Shown: positions 1 through 8,882, numbered from the stretch's first letter. The stretch: 25,616 bases of DNA from Bacillota bacterium (GCA_023412855.1 JAEZRJ010000053.1:1-25616); one strand, 5' to 3'. The notes: generated by a model not told the origin, from the sequence alone. Made by a program: numbers and translations.

Positions 1-69
1 CCTCACAACCTTCCCCATTCATTCCCCCCAAAATTTAAAAATAATCCACCTTTTTGAAAATCTGTTATC

Positions 70-98
70 TGGAATAAGTAGTCTCGGGGTAATATACT
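70..98 (+). promoter_or_regulatory. Candidate promoter of the first sugar-importer operon
   Basis: A good -10 hexamer, TATACT, lies at 93-98. With a 17-nt spacer the -35 would be TGGAAT at 70-75, which matches the consensus only weakly. The predicted start is near 105, about 37 nt before the first gene, and a GGGAGG ribosome binding site sits at about 130-135. The weak -35 would suit dependence on an activator such as the response regulator encoded at 5305, but no clear direct-repeat binding site was recognised. The rest of 1-69 shows nothing. Confidence 0.35.
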
Positions 99-141
99 TA
101 AATCAGTCAATAAGAACACATAAAACAAAGGGAGGATTACA

Positions 142-1515
142 ATGAAAAGAAAATTACTGGTAACGCTACTCACCACAGCCATGACGATCAGCATGCTCGC
201 AGGCTGCGGCAGCACCGCCTCTACGAATGCTACGACTCCTGCAGCTGACACTGCAGCAGAAGAAACAGCAGCCCCCGCAGAAGAAACCGCAGATACGGCG
301 GATAGCACGGCAGCTACAGATCCCGTCACACTGAAAGTTTTCTCTAACCTTCCTGACAGAAAGAACGGTCAGGGATTGATAGAACAAATGGTCATTGACG
401 AGTACATGGCGGCTAACCCCAATGTGACCATCGAAGTGGAGGCTCTCGATGAAGAAGCCTACAAGACAAAATTCAAAGCATATGCCATGGACGGTATGCC
501 GGATGTAGTGAGCATCTGGGGACAGCCCTCCTTCTTGGACGATGTACTTAACGCAGGCGTTCTTGCAGAGCTGAATGAAGCAGATTATGCGGATTACGGA
601 TTTGTTTCCGGTTCCCTGGACGGCTTCAAGAAGGACGGAAAGCTCTACGGACTTCCGAGAAACACAGATATTATGGCCTTTTATTACAACCAGAAAATGT
701 TCGAGGACAACGGCTGGAAAGTACCTGCTACCTACGACGAGTTGTTGGCATTAGCGGATGATATCAACGCGGCAGGCATCGTGCCGGTAGCTATGGACGG
801 GGGAGACGGATGGCCGATGGCAATTTACCTCACGGACCTGATCGTGAAGATTAACGGTACGCATGGCGACATCGTTTCCGAAGCGATTGCAAACGCTGAT
901 TTTGCTAATCCGGTATTCAAACAGGCGACAGAACTTTTTGCACAATCCGCTCAGGCAGGATTATTCCAGACAGGATATGATTCTCAGGATTACGCGACGG
1001 CGATGAACCTTTTTACCAATGGTCAGGCGGCTATGTTCTACATGGGAAGCTGGGAATCTTCCATGGCTCTCAACCAGGACATCAGCGAAGACATTCGCAC
1101 CAATATCAGAGCCTTCACCATGCCCGTAGTTGACGGCGGCAAAGGTAAGGCTACGGATATCGCAGCATGGAACGGCGGTGGCTACGCAGTTTCCGCAAGC
1201 TCCGAGGTAAAGGGAGAAGCGATTAAATTCTTAAATTACTTATATCAGCCCGATAAATTATCCAAGTATGGCTGGGAAAATGGTGTTGGTATGTCCGCTC
1301 AGGATCAGACCGCTTACATGAGCGGCAGCGAGACGGATTTGCAGAAGCAGTTCATGGATATTCTGAACAACGCTACCAGCGTTTCCGGAACACCGATTAA
1401 TGACTGCGGACCTTCCGTATTCAAAACAGTGATGGAAAGCGAGATCCAGAATGCTTCCAACGGCACTACAAGTGCAGAGGAGTTCCTCACTTCCATTGGA
1501 AATGCCTGCAAATAA
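142..1515 (+). CDS. Sugar ABC transporter substrate-binding lipoprotein (CUT1, family 1)
   Basis: Lipid-anchored extracellular solute-binding protein that captures a sugar and delivers it to the two permeases encoded downstream. The N-terminus is a lipoprotein signal peptide with lipobox LAGC, so Cys22 would be acylated. A low-complexity Ala/Thr/Glu linker follows (about 25-60), then a family 1 solute-binding domain to residue 457. The 457-residue length is normal for the family. The ATG has a GGGAGG ribosome binding site 6-7 nt upstream. It is the first gene of a transporter set followed by a YesM/YesN sensor-regulator pair, a common arrangement for oligosaccharide importers in Lachnospiraceae and Paenibacillus. 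The substrate cannot be told from sequence alone. Confidence is high for the class and low for the ligand. Confidence 0.93.
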   Translation: MKRKLLVTLLTTAMTISMLAGCGSTASTNATTPAADTAAEETAAPAEETADTADSTAATDPVTLKVFSNLPDRKNGQGLIEQMVIDEYMAANPNVTIEVEALDEEAYKTKFKAYAMDGMPDVVSIWGQPSFLDDVLNAGVLAELNEADYADYGFVSGSLDGFKKDGKLYGLPRNTDIMAFYYNQKMFEDNGWKVPATYDELLALADDINAAGIVPVAMDGGDGWPMAIYLTDLIVKINGTHGDIVSEAIANADFANPVFKQATELFAQSAQAGLFQTGYDSQDYATAMNLFTNGQAAMFYMGSWESSMALNQDISEDIRTNIRAFTMPVVDGGKGKATDIAAWNGGGYAVSASSEVKGEAIKFLNYLYQPDKLSKYGWENGVGMSAQDQTAYMSGSETDLQKQFMDILNNATSVSGTPINDCGPSVFKTVMESEIQNASNGTTSAEEFLTSIGNACK

Positions 1516-1536
1516 AATAAGCAAACAGTAAATGCC

Positions 1537-1578
1537 GGGTTGGCACATAAAGAATGATTTCTCTTCATGTGCCGGCCC
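1537..1578 (+). other. Intercistronic hairpin after the binding-protein gene
   Basis: GGGTTGGCACAT (1537-1548) pairs with ATGTGCCGGCCC (1567-1578): 12 pairs including two G-U, with an 18-nt loop. No U-run follows, so it is not a typical terminator. It lies between the binding-protein gene and its permease genes. There it could protect the 3' end of the upstream message and help give excess binding protein, as known for other binding-protein operons. That role is inferred. Confidence 0.6.
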
Positions 1579-1628
1579 TGTTTCATAAAAAGATTATAAA
1601 AGTTAAGATAAGGACCGGAGGAATAGGA

Positions 1629-2504
1629 ATGCAAAAACTATATAGCAATAAATTGGTGATATTTTCTTTGGTATTGCCCGGATTGCTGGTATTTCTCTTT
1701 GCGATACTGGCTCCCATCTGCCTAAGCGTATACTACGGCTTCACGTCGTATTCGGGGATGGGGCAGGCGGAGTGGATTGGATGGGAAAATTATAAGACAC
1801 TTTTACACGATGCGAATTTCGGGCGTTCTCTCACGAACTCCCTTCTTCTTGCCATAGGTTTTATTTTTATCCAGCATCCCATTGCTATAATAGTTGCGGC
1901 TGTTCTGGATAAACTGCAGGGAAAAGCGGAAGGTGTATTTCGCTGCATTTATTTCATACCTAATGTTATTTCTGTGGCCGTTATTGCTTATCTGTGGAAA
2001 TTTATTTATAACCCGGATTTCGGTTTGTTAAATAACGCGCTAAGAGCATTGGGCTATCAGGGTAAAATTAACTGGTTCAGCAACGATACAGCTATTTGGT
2101 CCGTGTTGGTCGTACTCATCTGGCACGGATTCGGCTGGGGCATGCTGATTTATTATACCGGAATCAAGAATATCGACCCTGTTCTATATGAAGCGGCATC
2201 TATTGACGGAGCAGATCAAGTATCCACTTTTCTGAGAATTACGCTGCCCCTCATGAAACCCGTTATTCAGGTAAACGTGACTATGGCCATTATCTCCGCC
2301 TTAAAGCAGATGGAGACTGTATATCTGCTTACCAACGGAGGACCCGGCAACAGCACGCAGTTTGCGGCGAATTACTTATACCAGCAGGCATTCAAGGCCT
2401 TCCGCTATGGCTACGGAAACGCCATCGGTGTGGTGTTCATTATCATTTGCCTATTGGTAACAGTATTTTTAAATAAAATATTTGCAGACAAACAACCGGC
2501 ATAA
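1629..2504 (+). CDS. Sugar ABC transporter permease, MalF/LplB-like
   Basis: First membrane subunit of the CUT1 importer. It is 291 residues with about six hydrophobic segments, starting with a helix at about 9-32. The EAA loop that docks the ATPase is clear, with EAA at 188-190 followed by the conserved Gly and a TLPL turn. I chose the ATG at 1629 because GGAGG lies about 8 nt upstream. The open frame extends in frame to 1554, but those 25 codons run through the intercistronic hairpin and have no ribosome binding site. The stop is 18 nt before the next permease. No ATP-binding subunit is encoded nearby, so a shared MsmX/UgpC-type ATPase elsewhere is presumed. Confidence 0.93.
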   Translation: MQKLYSNKLVIFSLVLPGLLVFLFAILAPICLSVYYGFTSYSGMGQAEWIGWENYKTLLHDANFGRSLTNSLLLAIGFIFIQHPIAIIVAAVLDKLQGKAEGVFRCIYFIPNVISVAVIAYLWKFIYNPDFGLLNNALRALGYQGKINWFSNDTAIWSVLVVLIWHGFGWGMLIYYTGIKNIDPVLYEAASIDGADQVSTFLRITLPLMKPVIQVNVTMAIISALKQMETVYLLTNGGPGNSTQFAANYLYQQAFKAFRYGYGNAIGVVFIIICLLVTVFLNKIFADKQPA

Positions 2505-2522
2505 AAAGGAGGCTGATACATA

Positions 2523-3368
2523 ATGAAAGAAAAAAAGACGATAGGAAGTGCAATAAAAAGGACTTTCTTATGGGTTATCCTCATCGCGGTGGCGGTCGTG
2601 CAGATATTCCCGCTGATCTGGCTGTTGGACTTCTCTCTCGCCAGCAGCAATGAAATGTTTACCACAGGCCTTTTGATCATACCGAAGAAAATCCAGTGGG
2701 GTAATTACGTGAAAGCCTTTGTGGACGGACATTTTCTTCTGTATCTGAAAAATAGTATATTGATTAACGGCCTCGCTGTTTTGTTAGTTATTTTCATATC
2801 CATCATGGCTGCTTTTGCCTGCAGAAGAATGAACTGGAAACTTGCCGGAACGGTAAAGACGCTGCTGCTCATAGGCATGATGATTCCCATCCATGCAACG
2901 CTCCTTCCTAACTACAAGATATACAACGCAATAGACATGACGGATACTATCTGGGCACTGCTCATTCCTTATGTGGCTTTTTCACTGCCACAAGGCTTAT
3001 TCCTTATGACCAGCTTTTTAGAAGCGGTACCTGTGGAACTGGAGGAAGCGGCGGTAGTGGACGGCTGCGGTATCTATCGCATCGTATTTGGGATTGTAAC
3101 GCCCCTTCTTAAACCATCTATCGCAACGGTAGCTATTATGACCTTCTTGAACAATTGGAATGAGTTCATGATGGCCAGCACCTATTTAAGCTCGCCAAAG
3201 TGGAAGACCCTTCCTTTCTCAGTATTGGAATTTACCGGCCAGTATTCCTCCAATTATGCGGTGCAGTTCGCAGTCATGTCGCTGACGGCGGCACCTGCAG
3301 TCATCGTCTACATCCTTTTGAACAAACATATCACAAAAGGGGTAGCCATGGGAGCTGTAAAAGGATAA
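2523..3368 (+). CDS. Sugar ABC transporter permease, MalG/AraQ-like
   Basis: Second membrane subunit of the CUT1 importer, 281 residues. It has an N-terminal helix at about 12-35, further hydrophobic segments, and an EAA loop at 175-177 in the context EEAAVVDGCG followed by TPLLKP. The C-terminus ends in the typical GAVKG sequence of MalG-type permeases. An AGGAGG ribosome binding site precedes the ATG. It pairs with the preceding permease and is followed after 21 nt by the sensor kinase gene, so one transcript through the regulators is likely. Confidence 0.94.
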   Translation: MKEKKTIGSAIKRTFLWVILIAVAVVQIFPLIWLLDFSLASSNEMFTTGLLIIPKKIQWGNYVKAFVDGHFLLYLKNSILINGLAVLLVIFISIMAAFACRRMNWKLAGTVKTLLLIGMMIPIHATLLPNYKIYNAIDMTDTIWALLIPYVAFSLPQGLFLMTSFLEAVPVELEEAAVVDGCGIYRIVFGIVTPLLKPSIATVAIMTFLNNWNEFMMASTYLSSPKWKTLPFSVLEFTGQYSSNYAVQFAVMSLTAAPAVIVYILLNKHITKGVAMGAVKG

Positions 3369-3389
3369 ACTAAAAGAAAGGAAAACGAA

Positions 3390-5288
3390 ATGCATTCCTT
3401 AAATTCGGCGGTGGGATGGCGGAAGCCGCCGGGCTTTGAAAGGACAATGGCAATCATGATCAGAATAAAAGAAACAGCGATGAGAAAAATCGCTCGCCTG
3501 ACAGTATATTTCAATATAAGGCAGAAAATTATTTTCTATGTGTATCTGGTAATCAGCCCGATACTTATATTAATTACTACCTTTATTCTGATCAGCAATT
3601 ATAAAGATACGAAGAACCAGCAGATAGAAGCCGATAGCAACGTGGTAAGAAGTCTGGATAAGAGCATCAGCGTTATCCAGACAGAATTATCCGATTTATC
3701 GGTTTATATTTGTATTAACAGCGACATTGGAGCGATTCTTACAAGCAGCCATCCGGAGGAGCTCAACGAGGATTCCAGGCTGTGGTATAACAGAGCGCCA
3801 ATGAAAATTATTCAGGACATCATCGCCCTGAAGGGTTATATCAAGACGATGGCTATTTATCCGGAGAACGGTGTGAACGCTTACCTTCGCTGCATCGATT
3901 CCAGCGTACACCTTTCGGACAGCGGGACGGTAAGGCAGACCGATACCTATAAAAAGGCGGTGGAGATGAGAGGGGACATTGTCTGGAAGCGTGTAGGTCA
4001 AGGAACCGGCAGCATCTATCAGGCCAACTATGCGGATAAAATCGTAATGTGCAGAGAAATCTTCGATATGTCCAAAAAAGAAAAGCTAGGCTATCTGGTA
4101 CTGGGAGTTAACGAGGAAAAGTATACTGATTTATGTAAAAATGCCATTCAGCAGGAAAATGAAGGTATCGTTATCCTAAGCAGCGAGGGCAGCGAGCTGA
4201 CCCGCTACGGTACGGTAGACGAGGAAATCCTTTCCTATATATCCGGCGAGGAATATTTGAAGCAGGACCATAAGAAAAGAGCCGTTTACTTCGAGCATGG
4301 TTCCTACAACGTATTTTGCAGCCAAGAGCAGAAAAAGGGAGTTATCGTCTGCAAGATGGTGCCAAAGAGCAACAGCGACAAGCAGCTTAACAATATTATC
4401 ATCGCTCCCATTTTAATGCTTATAGGAATGCTCGTAGGCCTCTGGCCGCTTCTGAAGCTGATTTCCAACATTATTTCCAGACCTCTGCAGCGTCTCTGCG
4501 TGGCTATGGACAAATTCCAGGGAGGCGATTTCAATCAGCAAGTGGCGGTAGAATTCCAGGACGAAATTGGGGAAGTGACCGCTTGCTTCAATCAGATGGT
4601 TTTATCCATCAAGGAACTGATCGACCGCAATTATGTCATGGCACTGAGAGAGAAGGAGAGCGAGCTCAGCGCCCTTCAGGCTCAGATTAACCCCCACTTT
4701 TTATATAACACACTGGATTCCCTTTACTGGCGTACCCAAAGTGAGGGCAATGAAGAGCTGGCAGAGGATATTCTGGCTCTTTCCCAGCTTTTCCGCCTTG
4801 TACTGGGGCAGGGGAAGGGGATCATATCCGTAGGAATGGAAAAGGATCTTATCGCGAACTACCTCCATATACAGAAAATGCGTTTCAATAAACGTTTGGA
4901 ATACGAAATCGATATAGACGAGGACATTATGGAGGAATCCATTCCTAAGCTTATTCTCCAGCCCTTCGTGGAAAATGCTATTATCCATGGCTTCGAGAAT
5001 TCAGAAAAAGGAGGCTTTCTTAAAATAACCGGAAAGCGTCAAGAGGATAATTTAGTCTTTTCCATCCGGGATAACGGAATCGGAATGACAGAGAAGCAAA
5101 TTGCCGCCATTTGGAATGTGGAGGATTCAAAGCGTTATGCCGGACAGAGAATCGGGCGTTATGCAATTAAAAATGTAAGAGAGAGGCTGGAACTGAAATA
5201 TCGGGAGAATTTTAGTCTGACGATTGCCAGCCGCCCTTCGGAAGGCACCGAGGTCACTATTATCCTGAAGAGTCTGATATCTACATAA
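3390..5288 (+). CDS. YesM-type sensor histidine kinase
   Basis: Membrane sensor kinase of the LytS/YesM class that phosphorylates the response regulator encoded next. Visible order over 632 residues: TM1 at about 46-70, an extracellular sensor region of about 260 residues (Cache-like by position), TM2 at about 332-353, HAMP at about 355-410, and a His_kinase domain. The phosphoacceptor His436 lies in QINPHFLYN, and the HATPase domain has an N box around Asn529 and a G box DNGIG at 561-565. The ATG at 3390 has AAAGGA about 8 nt upstream. Internal ATGs at 3447 and 3480 would shorten the cytoplasmic leader by 19 or 30 residues and fit the usual YesM N-terminus better, so the start is uncertain. 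The neighbouring importer suggests it senses the transported sugar or its binding protein. Confidence 0.93.
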   Translation: MHSLNSAVGWRKPPGFERTMAIMIRIKETAMRKIARLTVYFNIRQKIIFYVYLVISPILILITTFILISNYKDTKNQQIEADSNVVRSLDKSISVIQTELSDLSVYICINSDIGAILTSSHPEELNEDSRLWYNRAPMKIIQDIIALKGYIKTMAIYPENGVNAYLRCIDSSVHLSDSGTVRQTDTYKKAVEMRGDIVWKRVGQGTGSIYQANYADKIVMCREIFDMSKKEKLGYLVLGVNEEKYTDLCKNAIQQENEGIVILSSEGSELTRYGTVDEEILSYISGEEYLKQDHKKRAVYFEHGSYNVFCSQEQKKGVIVCKMVPKSNSDKQLNNIIIAPILMLIGMLVGLWPLLKLISNIISRPLQRLCVAMDKFQGGDFNQQVAVEFQDEIGEVTACFNQMVLSIKELIDRNYVMALREKESELSALQAQINPHFLYNTLDSLYWRTQSEGNEELAEDILALSQLFRLVLGQGKGIISVGMEKDLIANYLHIQKMRFNKRLEYEIDIDEDIMEESIPKLILQPFVENAIIHGFENSEKGGFLKITGKRQEDNLVFSIRDNGIGMTEKQIAAIWNVEDSKRYAGQRIGRYAIKNVRERLELKYRENFSLTIASRPSEGTEVTIILKSLIST

Positions 5289-5304
5289 ACAAAAGGAGAA
5301 ATTT

Positions 5305-6054
5305 ATGGGTATAAAATTACTGGTCGTAGATGATGAAGATAACATCCGAAATGGAATCTCCAATTACATAAGGCTTCACAGCGACCGAATCGACCACATA
5401 TATACCGCATGCAACGGGCAGGAAGCCATCGACTTGATTCTGCGCTATCGTCCGGAGCTGATGCTTCTGGATGTTCAGATGCCCGGAAAGAATGGATTGG
5501 AAGTCATGAAGGAGGCAAGTGAGCTGGATATTCTTCCTGTTACCATTATCTTAAGCGGTTACGACGAATTCAGATACGCCCAGACCGCTTTGAAATACGG
5601 GGTAAAGGAGTATGTGCTCAAACCCTGCCGTTCCACAGAGATACTTCGTCTCGTCAACGAAGCGGTAGATTCTGTTCTCGGGAAGGAGAGGAAGGAAAGT
5701 GCCAGAGAGGATGTGACCGATAACTACCTCGTCAACCGGGCGGCGGAATACATCAAGGAGCACTATAACGAGAATCTCACCCTCGTCGGAGTAGCAAATC
5801 AGGTGGATATTACGGCGAGCTACCTTTCGGCGCTCTTTTCCGGAAGTATGGACTGCTGCTTCATAGATTATCTGAACGGAATACGGGTAGAGCATGCCTG
5901 CTTTTATTTAAAGCAGAACCGGCTGAAAATATATGAAATTGCTTTTAAGGTAGGCTTCCGCGATGAGAAATATTTTTCCAAGGTATTCAAGAAGATAAAA
6001 GGGGTGTCCCCTGCTCAGTTCAGAAAAGATGGAGGAGTGGAGGAAATCATATGA
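5305..6054 (+). CDS. Response regulator, receiver plus AraC-type DNA-binding domain (YesN-like, compact)
   Basis: Transcription factor partner of the preceding kinase. The receiver domain (1 to about 120) has acidic residues Asp9/Asp10, phosphoacceptor Asp56 in LLDVQMPG, and Lys106 in VLKPC. After a short linker a two-helix-turn-helix AraC domain runs from about 145 to 245 and includes the family signature around GFRDEKYFSKVFKKIKG. At 249 residues it is much shorter than the roughly 500-residue YesN proteins because the middle region is absent. AAGGAG lies about 7 nt before the ATG, and 16 nt separate it from the kinase. It most likely activates the importer operon at 142. The stop codon overlaps a further ATG (ATGA at 6051-6054). 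Confidence 0.93.
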   Translation: MGIKLLVVDDEDNIRNGISNYIRLHSDRIDHIYTACNGQEAIDLILRYRPELMLLDVQMPGKNGLEVMKEASELDILPVTIILSGYDEFRYAQTALKYGVKEYVLKPCRSTEILRLVNEAVDSVLGKERKESAREDVTDNYLVNRAAEYIKEHYNENLTLVGVANQVDITASYLSALFSGSMDCCFIDYLNGIRVEHACFYLKQNRLKIYEIAFKVGFRDEKYFSKVFKKIKGVSPAQFRKDGGVEEII

Positions 6055-6116
6055 AGGAAATTCTTAATATGTTACAGTTCAGCTTTTATCTGGAGGGTAA
6101 CCATAAAATACATTAA
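6051..6116 (+). CDS. Possible 21-residue small ORF or decayed gene start
   Basis: An ATG at 6051 overlaps the regulator stop as ATGA, and GGAGG lies at 6039-6043, 7 nt upstream, so translation by coupling is credible. The frame runs 21 codons (it begins MKEILNML) to TAA. I do not recognise the peptide. It could be a genuine small protein, a leader, or the surviving start of a deleted third gene. No hydrophobic segment or other motif is visible. Confidence 0.25.
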   Translation: MKEILNMLQFSFYLEGNHKIH

Positions 6117-6199
6117 TTGTAAAAAGTGCACAAAGGGATAAACGCAAACACCTATATTTTGGATAAAAAAATTTGTTAGTATTGACGATATTGTTAATA

Positions 6200-6228
6200 T
6201 TGACAGCTAAAACTTTGAATGGTACAAT
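6200..6228 (+). promoter_or_regulatory. Near-consensus promoter of the alpha-glucoside operon
   Basis: TTGACA at 6200-6205, a spacer of exactly 17 nt, and TACAAT at 6223-6228 form an almost perfect vegetative promoter. Predicted transcription starts near 6235, giving a leader of about 150 nt before the gene at 6388. A perfect inverted repeat sits directly on the start point, so the promoter is probably strong by default and held off by a repressor. From 6117 to 6199 the spacer is AT-rich with nothing recognisable. Confidence 0.85.
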
Positions 6229-6230
6229 AG

Positions 6231-6244
6231 GTTTAACGTTAAAC
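6231..6244. promoter_or_regulatory. LacI-family operator O1
   Basis: GTTTAACGTTAAAC is a perfect 14-bp palindrome with the central CG typical of LacI-family operators. It begins three bases after the -10 hexamer and covers the predicted start point, a classic repression position. The LacI-family gene at 14325-15341 is the natural candidate regulator because a variant of the same site lies in its own promoter. Confidence 0.82.
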
Positions 6245-6340
6245 TAATAAAAACTATTTACATTAAATATAGAATAGGCTTAAAAAGGGCGTTTATCAAA
6301 AATATGATGTAAGAAAATGTAAAAAAATATATATATTTGA

Positions 6341-6356
6341 AGTTTAACGTTAAACT
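6341..6356. promoter_or_regulatory. LacI-family operator O2 in the leader
   Basis: AGTTTAACGTTAAACT is a perfect 16-bp palindrome identical in its core to the site at 6231. The two centres are 111 bp apart. It lies about 30 nt before the start codon of the binding-protein gene. It could act as a transcription roadblock or as a second anchor for a DNA loop. A weak TATATT just upstream could also mark a second promoter, but it lacks a believable -35. Confidence 0.82.
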
Positions 6357-6387
6357 ATAAATGTAATTAAAGAAGGGAGAGCAAAAA

Positions 6388-7878
6388 ATGAAGAAGAAAG
6401 CAGTAAAAAGAATTTTGGGCATTGTATGCTGTATGACATTGACGATGTCCATGCTTGCCGGATGCGGAAGCTCCAATGAAACGACAGCTACGGAAGCGAC
6501 GCAGCAGGAAACAACGGCGGCAGATGAAACGAAGACGGAAGAAGTGCAGACGCAGGAGCCTGCAGAAGCAGAACCTGTGGAAGTAACCCTTGGAATCTGG
6601 CCGGAGGATACTTTGGCGGATGATATCGCGATGCACGAAGGCTTTGTTGAGACGATGAAAGCGAAGAATCCGAATGCTACATACACCCCGGCATATTACA
6701 AATATGCTACGGATACGTTCATGCCTATGGTAGAATCCGGCAACTGCCCTACCGTATTTGAGTCATGGTTCACAGAGCCCCAGAAGCTGATTGCCAGCAA
6801 GGCAGTTGCAAATATAACCTCCGAATTGGATGGAAAAGGATGGCTGAATTCCATGAATCCTTCCATCAAGGAATTATTGTCCGACAAGGACGGCAACATT
6901 TACGGAATTCCCCGTGACGGTTATGCGCTGGGACTTATGCTGAACGTAGAGCTTTTCGAAGAAGCAGGTCTGGTGGATGCAGATGGTTATCCCCTTTACC
7001 CTAAGACGATGGAGGAGCTTGCGCAGACAGCTAAGACCATCAAAGACAAGACCGGAGCAGCAGGTTTCGTATTGTTAGCAAAGGACGGAGCAGGCGGATG
7101 GCATTTTTCCAATATAGCATGGAATTTCGGTGCTACACTCTGTATTGATAACGGTGACGGAAGCTTTACCTCTAACTTGAACTCCCCGGAAGCCATCGAA
7201 GCGATGGAATTCGTGAAGTCTTTGAAATGGGATTATGACGTGCTTACCGCAGATCCTACCAACGAAGATTGGGGAACGGGCTTTACACAGCTCGGAACAG
7301 GCAATGCGGCTATGTATATTGCAGCTAACGATGCGGTAAACCAGCCTACGCAGGTGAACGGACTTCCCGTAGATAAACTGGCGATGTGTGCGATTCCGGA
7401 AGGCCCCGGCGGTCAGTATTCCCTATTCGGCGGTACTCCTTATATGTTCTCTAAAGACGCGACTCCGGAACAGATCAACGCCGCTTTGGATTATATCGAA
7501 GTAATGGGCAAAGGCCCATCCGTATCGGAAGATGCGATAGCCGGTATGCAGGCAGACGCCGAGAATAAATCGGCAGCAGGAGTTCCTGTTATTCCCAGAT
7601 TCCCTTGCTGGACCGATCAGGCTATCCTGGATGCGGAAGCAAAAATTATCGAAGAGTATGGTAATGTGGATACAAAGATGTTCCAGCCTTATTTCGACGC
7701 TACCTCTTCGGAAGGTCTTCGCTCGGAAGAACCCGGCTTAACGCAGGATATGTACAGCGAGCTCACCAAGGTGTTACAGTCCGTTATTACGGATAAGAAT
7801 GCCGATGTAACGGCACTTATGAACACAGCGAACGACAACTATCAGAAGCTGCTTGACGATGCTAATTCGGCAAACTAA
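6388..7878 (+). CDS. Sugar ABC transporter substrate-binding lipoprotein of the GH65 locus
   Basis: Lipid-anchored binding protein of the second CUT1 importer, 496 residues. The lipoprotein signal peptide ends in LAGC, with Cys26 as the acylated residue, followed by a Thr/Glu/Ala-rich linker to about 65 and then a family 1 solute-binding domain. The ribosome binding site AGGGAGAG lies about 8 nt before the ATG. It heads the operon importer, importer, GH65, GH65 and is controlled by the promoter and paired operators upstream. The neighbouring phosphorylases imply an alpha-linked glucose disaccharide or short oligosaccharide as ligand. This is inference from context, because no binding residue could be assigned. 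Confidence 0.93.
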   Translation: MKKKAVKRILGIVCCMTLTMSMLAGCGSSNETTATEATQQETTAADETKTEEVQTQEPAEAEPVEVTLGIWPEDTLADDIAMHEGFVETMKAKNPNATYTPAYYKYATDTFMPMVESGNCPTVFESWFTEPQKLIASKAVANITSELDGKGWLNSMNPSIKELLSDKDGNIYGIPRDGYALGLMLNVELFEEAGLVDADGYPLYPKTMEELAQTAKTIKDKTGAAGFVLLAKDGAGGWHFSNIAWNFGATLCIDNGDGSFTSNLNSPEAIEAMEFVKSLKWDYDVLTADPTNEDWGTGFTQLGTGNAAMYIAANDAVNQPTQVNGLPVDKLAMCAIPEGPGGQYSLFGGTPYMFSKDATPEQINAALDYIEVMGKGPSVSEDAIAGMQADAENKSAAGVPVIPRFPCWTDQAILDAEAKIIEEYGNVDTKMFQPYFDATSSEGLRSEEPGLTQDMYSELTKVLQSVITDKNADVTALMNTANDNYQKLLDDANSAN

Positions 7879-7921
7879 AGGAAATATAAAGGGAAGGTAT
7901 TAACATAAAGCATAAAACTAT

Positions 7922-7950
7922 GGAGAAAACCGCGAAAAACGGTTTTCTCC
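7922..7950 (+). other. Perfect intercistronic hairpin after the second binding-protein gene
   Basis: GGAGAAAACCG (7922-7932) pairs perfectly with CGGTTTTCTCC (7940-7950) around a 7-nt loop. No U-run follows. It sits between the binding-protein stop and the permease start, the same place as the hairpin at 1537 in the first operon. It may act as a message-stabilising 3' end or a partial attenuator that lowers permease and enzyme output relative to the binding protein. Confidence 0.7.
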
Positions 7951-8000
7951 GGTTTCTATGATGGGAGCTTCCCACAAAAAGCGAGGAGGTGTTTCGCATA

Positions 8001-8882
8001 ATGCGCAAACGTAAATCATTTAAAAAAAGAGACTTACTGGGCTGGCTTGTAATGCTTCCTACATTGCTGTTATTTGCTTTTTATGTATGGGAGCCGCTGT
8101 TAGAGAACGTCAGACTGTCCATGTTCAGCGCAGTCAGATATGAGCTGCAGGAATTTGTAGCCTTCGACAATTACATAAAGGTGGTCAACAACCCGGATTT
8201 CATAGCGGCATTTAAGAATACGTTCAGCTATACGCTATGGTCCTTAGTCATAGGATTTTTGGTGCCCATCGCATTGGGCATATTAATTTCGGAGACCGTG
8301 AGATTTAAAGGTCTTTTCAGAGTAGGAATTTACTTTCCCAATATTGTCCCCGGCCTGGCGACCGTATGGATTTGGAGCTTTTTCTTCAATCCGGGCAAGA
8401 CGGGAGTTTTGAATATAATTTTATCGAAGTTTGGAATTGATCCTCAGCTTTGGCTTACCAATCCTCACTGGACGATTCCTCTCATCATCATTACCCTGAC
8501 GTGGAAAAGTGCCGGAGCCACAGCGCTCATCTATATGGCGAATATAAGCAGCATCAGTCCGGATTTGTATGAAGCGGCCACTATAGACGGCGCGGGTATC
8601 AGGCAGAGAATCAGGCATATTACCCTGCCCAGCGTATTTTCGTTGGCAAAAACGCTGCTGCTTCTGCAGATCATATCGGTGTTCCAGATCTTGTACGAGC
8701 CTATGGTCATGACCAATGGCGGACCGAACAACGCGAGCATTTCGCTGATGATGCTTATGTATCGCTATGCATTCCGTGACTTTGACTTCCCGTCAGGCGC
8801 AGCGCTGTCCGTTATGATTTGTATTGTACTCATCATACTCAGCGGTATTTATACGGTCGCAACGAGAAAAAAAGAAGATTAG
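8001..8882 (+). CDS. Sugar ABC transporter permease, MalF/UgpA-like
   Basis: Membrane subunit of the second CUT1 importer, 293 residues, with a basic N-terminus, about six hydrophobic segments and the EAA loop at 191-193 (EAATIDGAG) followed by TLPS. The ATG at 8001 has GAGGAGG at 7983-7989. An in-frame GTG at 7989 is an unlikely start because it overlaps that ribosome binding site. It is followed after 12 nt by the partner permease. Confidence 0.93.
   Translation: MRKRKSFKKRDLLGWLVMLPTLLLFAFYVWEPLLENVRLSMFSAVRYELQEFVAFDNYIKVVNNPDFIAAFKNTFSYTLWSLVIGFLVPIALGILISETVRFKGLFRVGIYFPNIVPGLATVWIWSFFFNPGKTGVLNIILSKFGIDPQLWLTNPHWTIPLIIITLTWKSAGATALIYMANISSISPDLYEAATIDGAGIRQRIRHITLPSVFSLAKTLLLLQIISVFQILYEPMVMTNGGPNNASISLMMLMYRYAFRDFDFPSGAALSVMICIVLIILSGIYTVATRKKED

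Noticed and set aside
3..329. 108-residue minus-strand open frame at the window start
   Set aside because: It is antisense to the first lipoprotein's low-complexity linker and has no start signals.
6322..6340. Second promoter just before operator O2
   Set aside because: TATATT at 6332 could be a -10, but no acceptable -35 lies 16-18 nt upstream; the region is simply A/T-rich.
6258..6686. 142-residue minus-strand open frame over the operator region
   Set aside because: It covers the leader, operator O2 and the signal peptide region of the binding protein; low-complexity Ser/Val/Ala composition is the antisense of the Thr/Ala/Glu linker.
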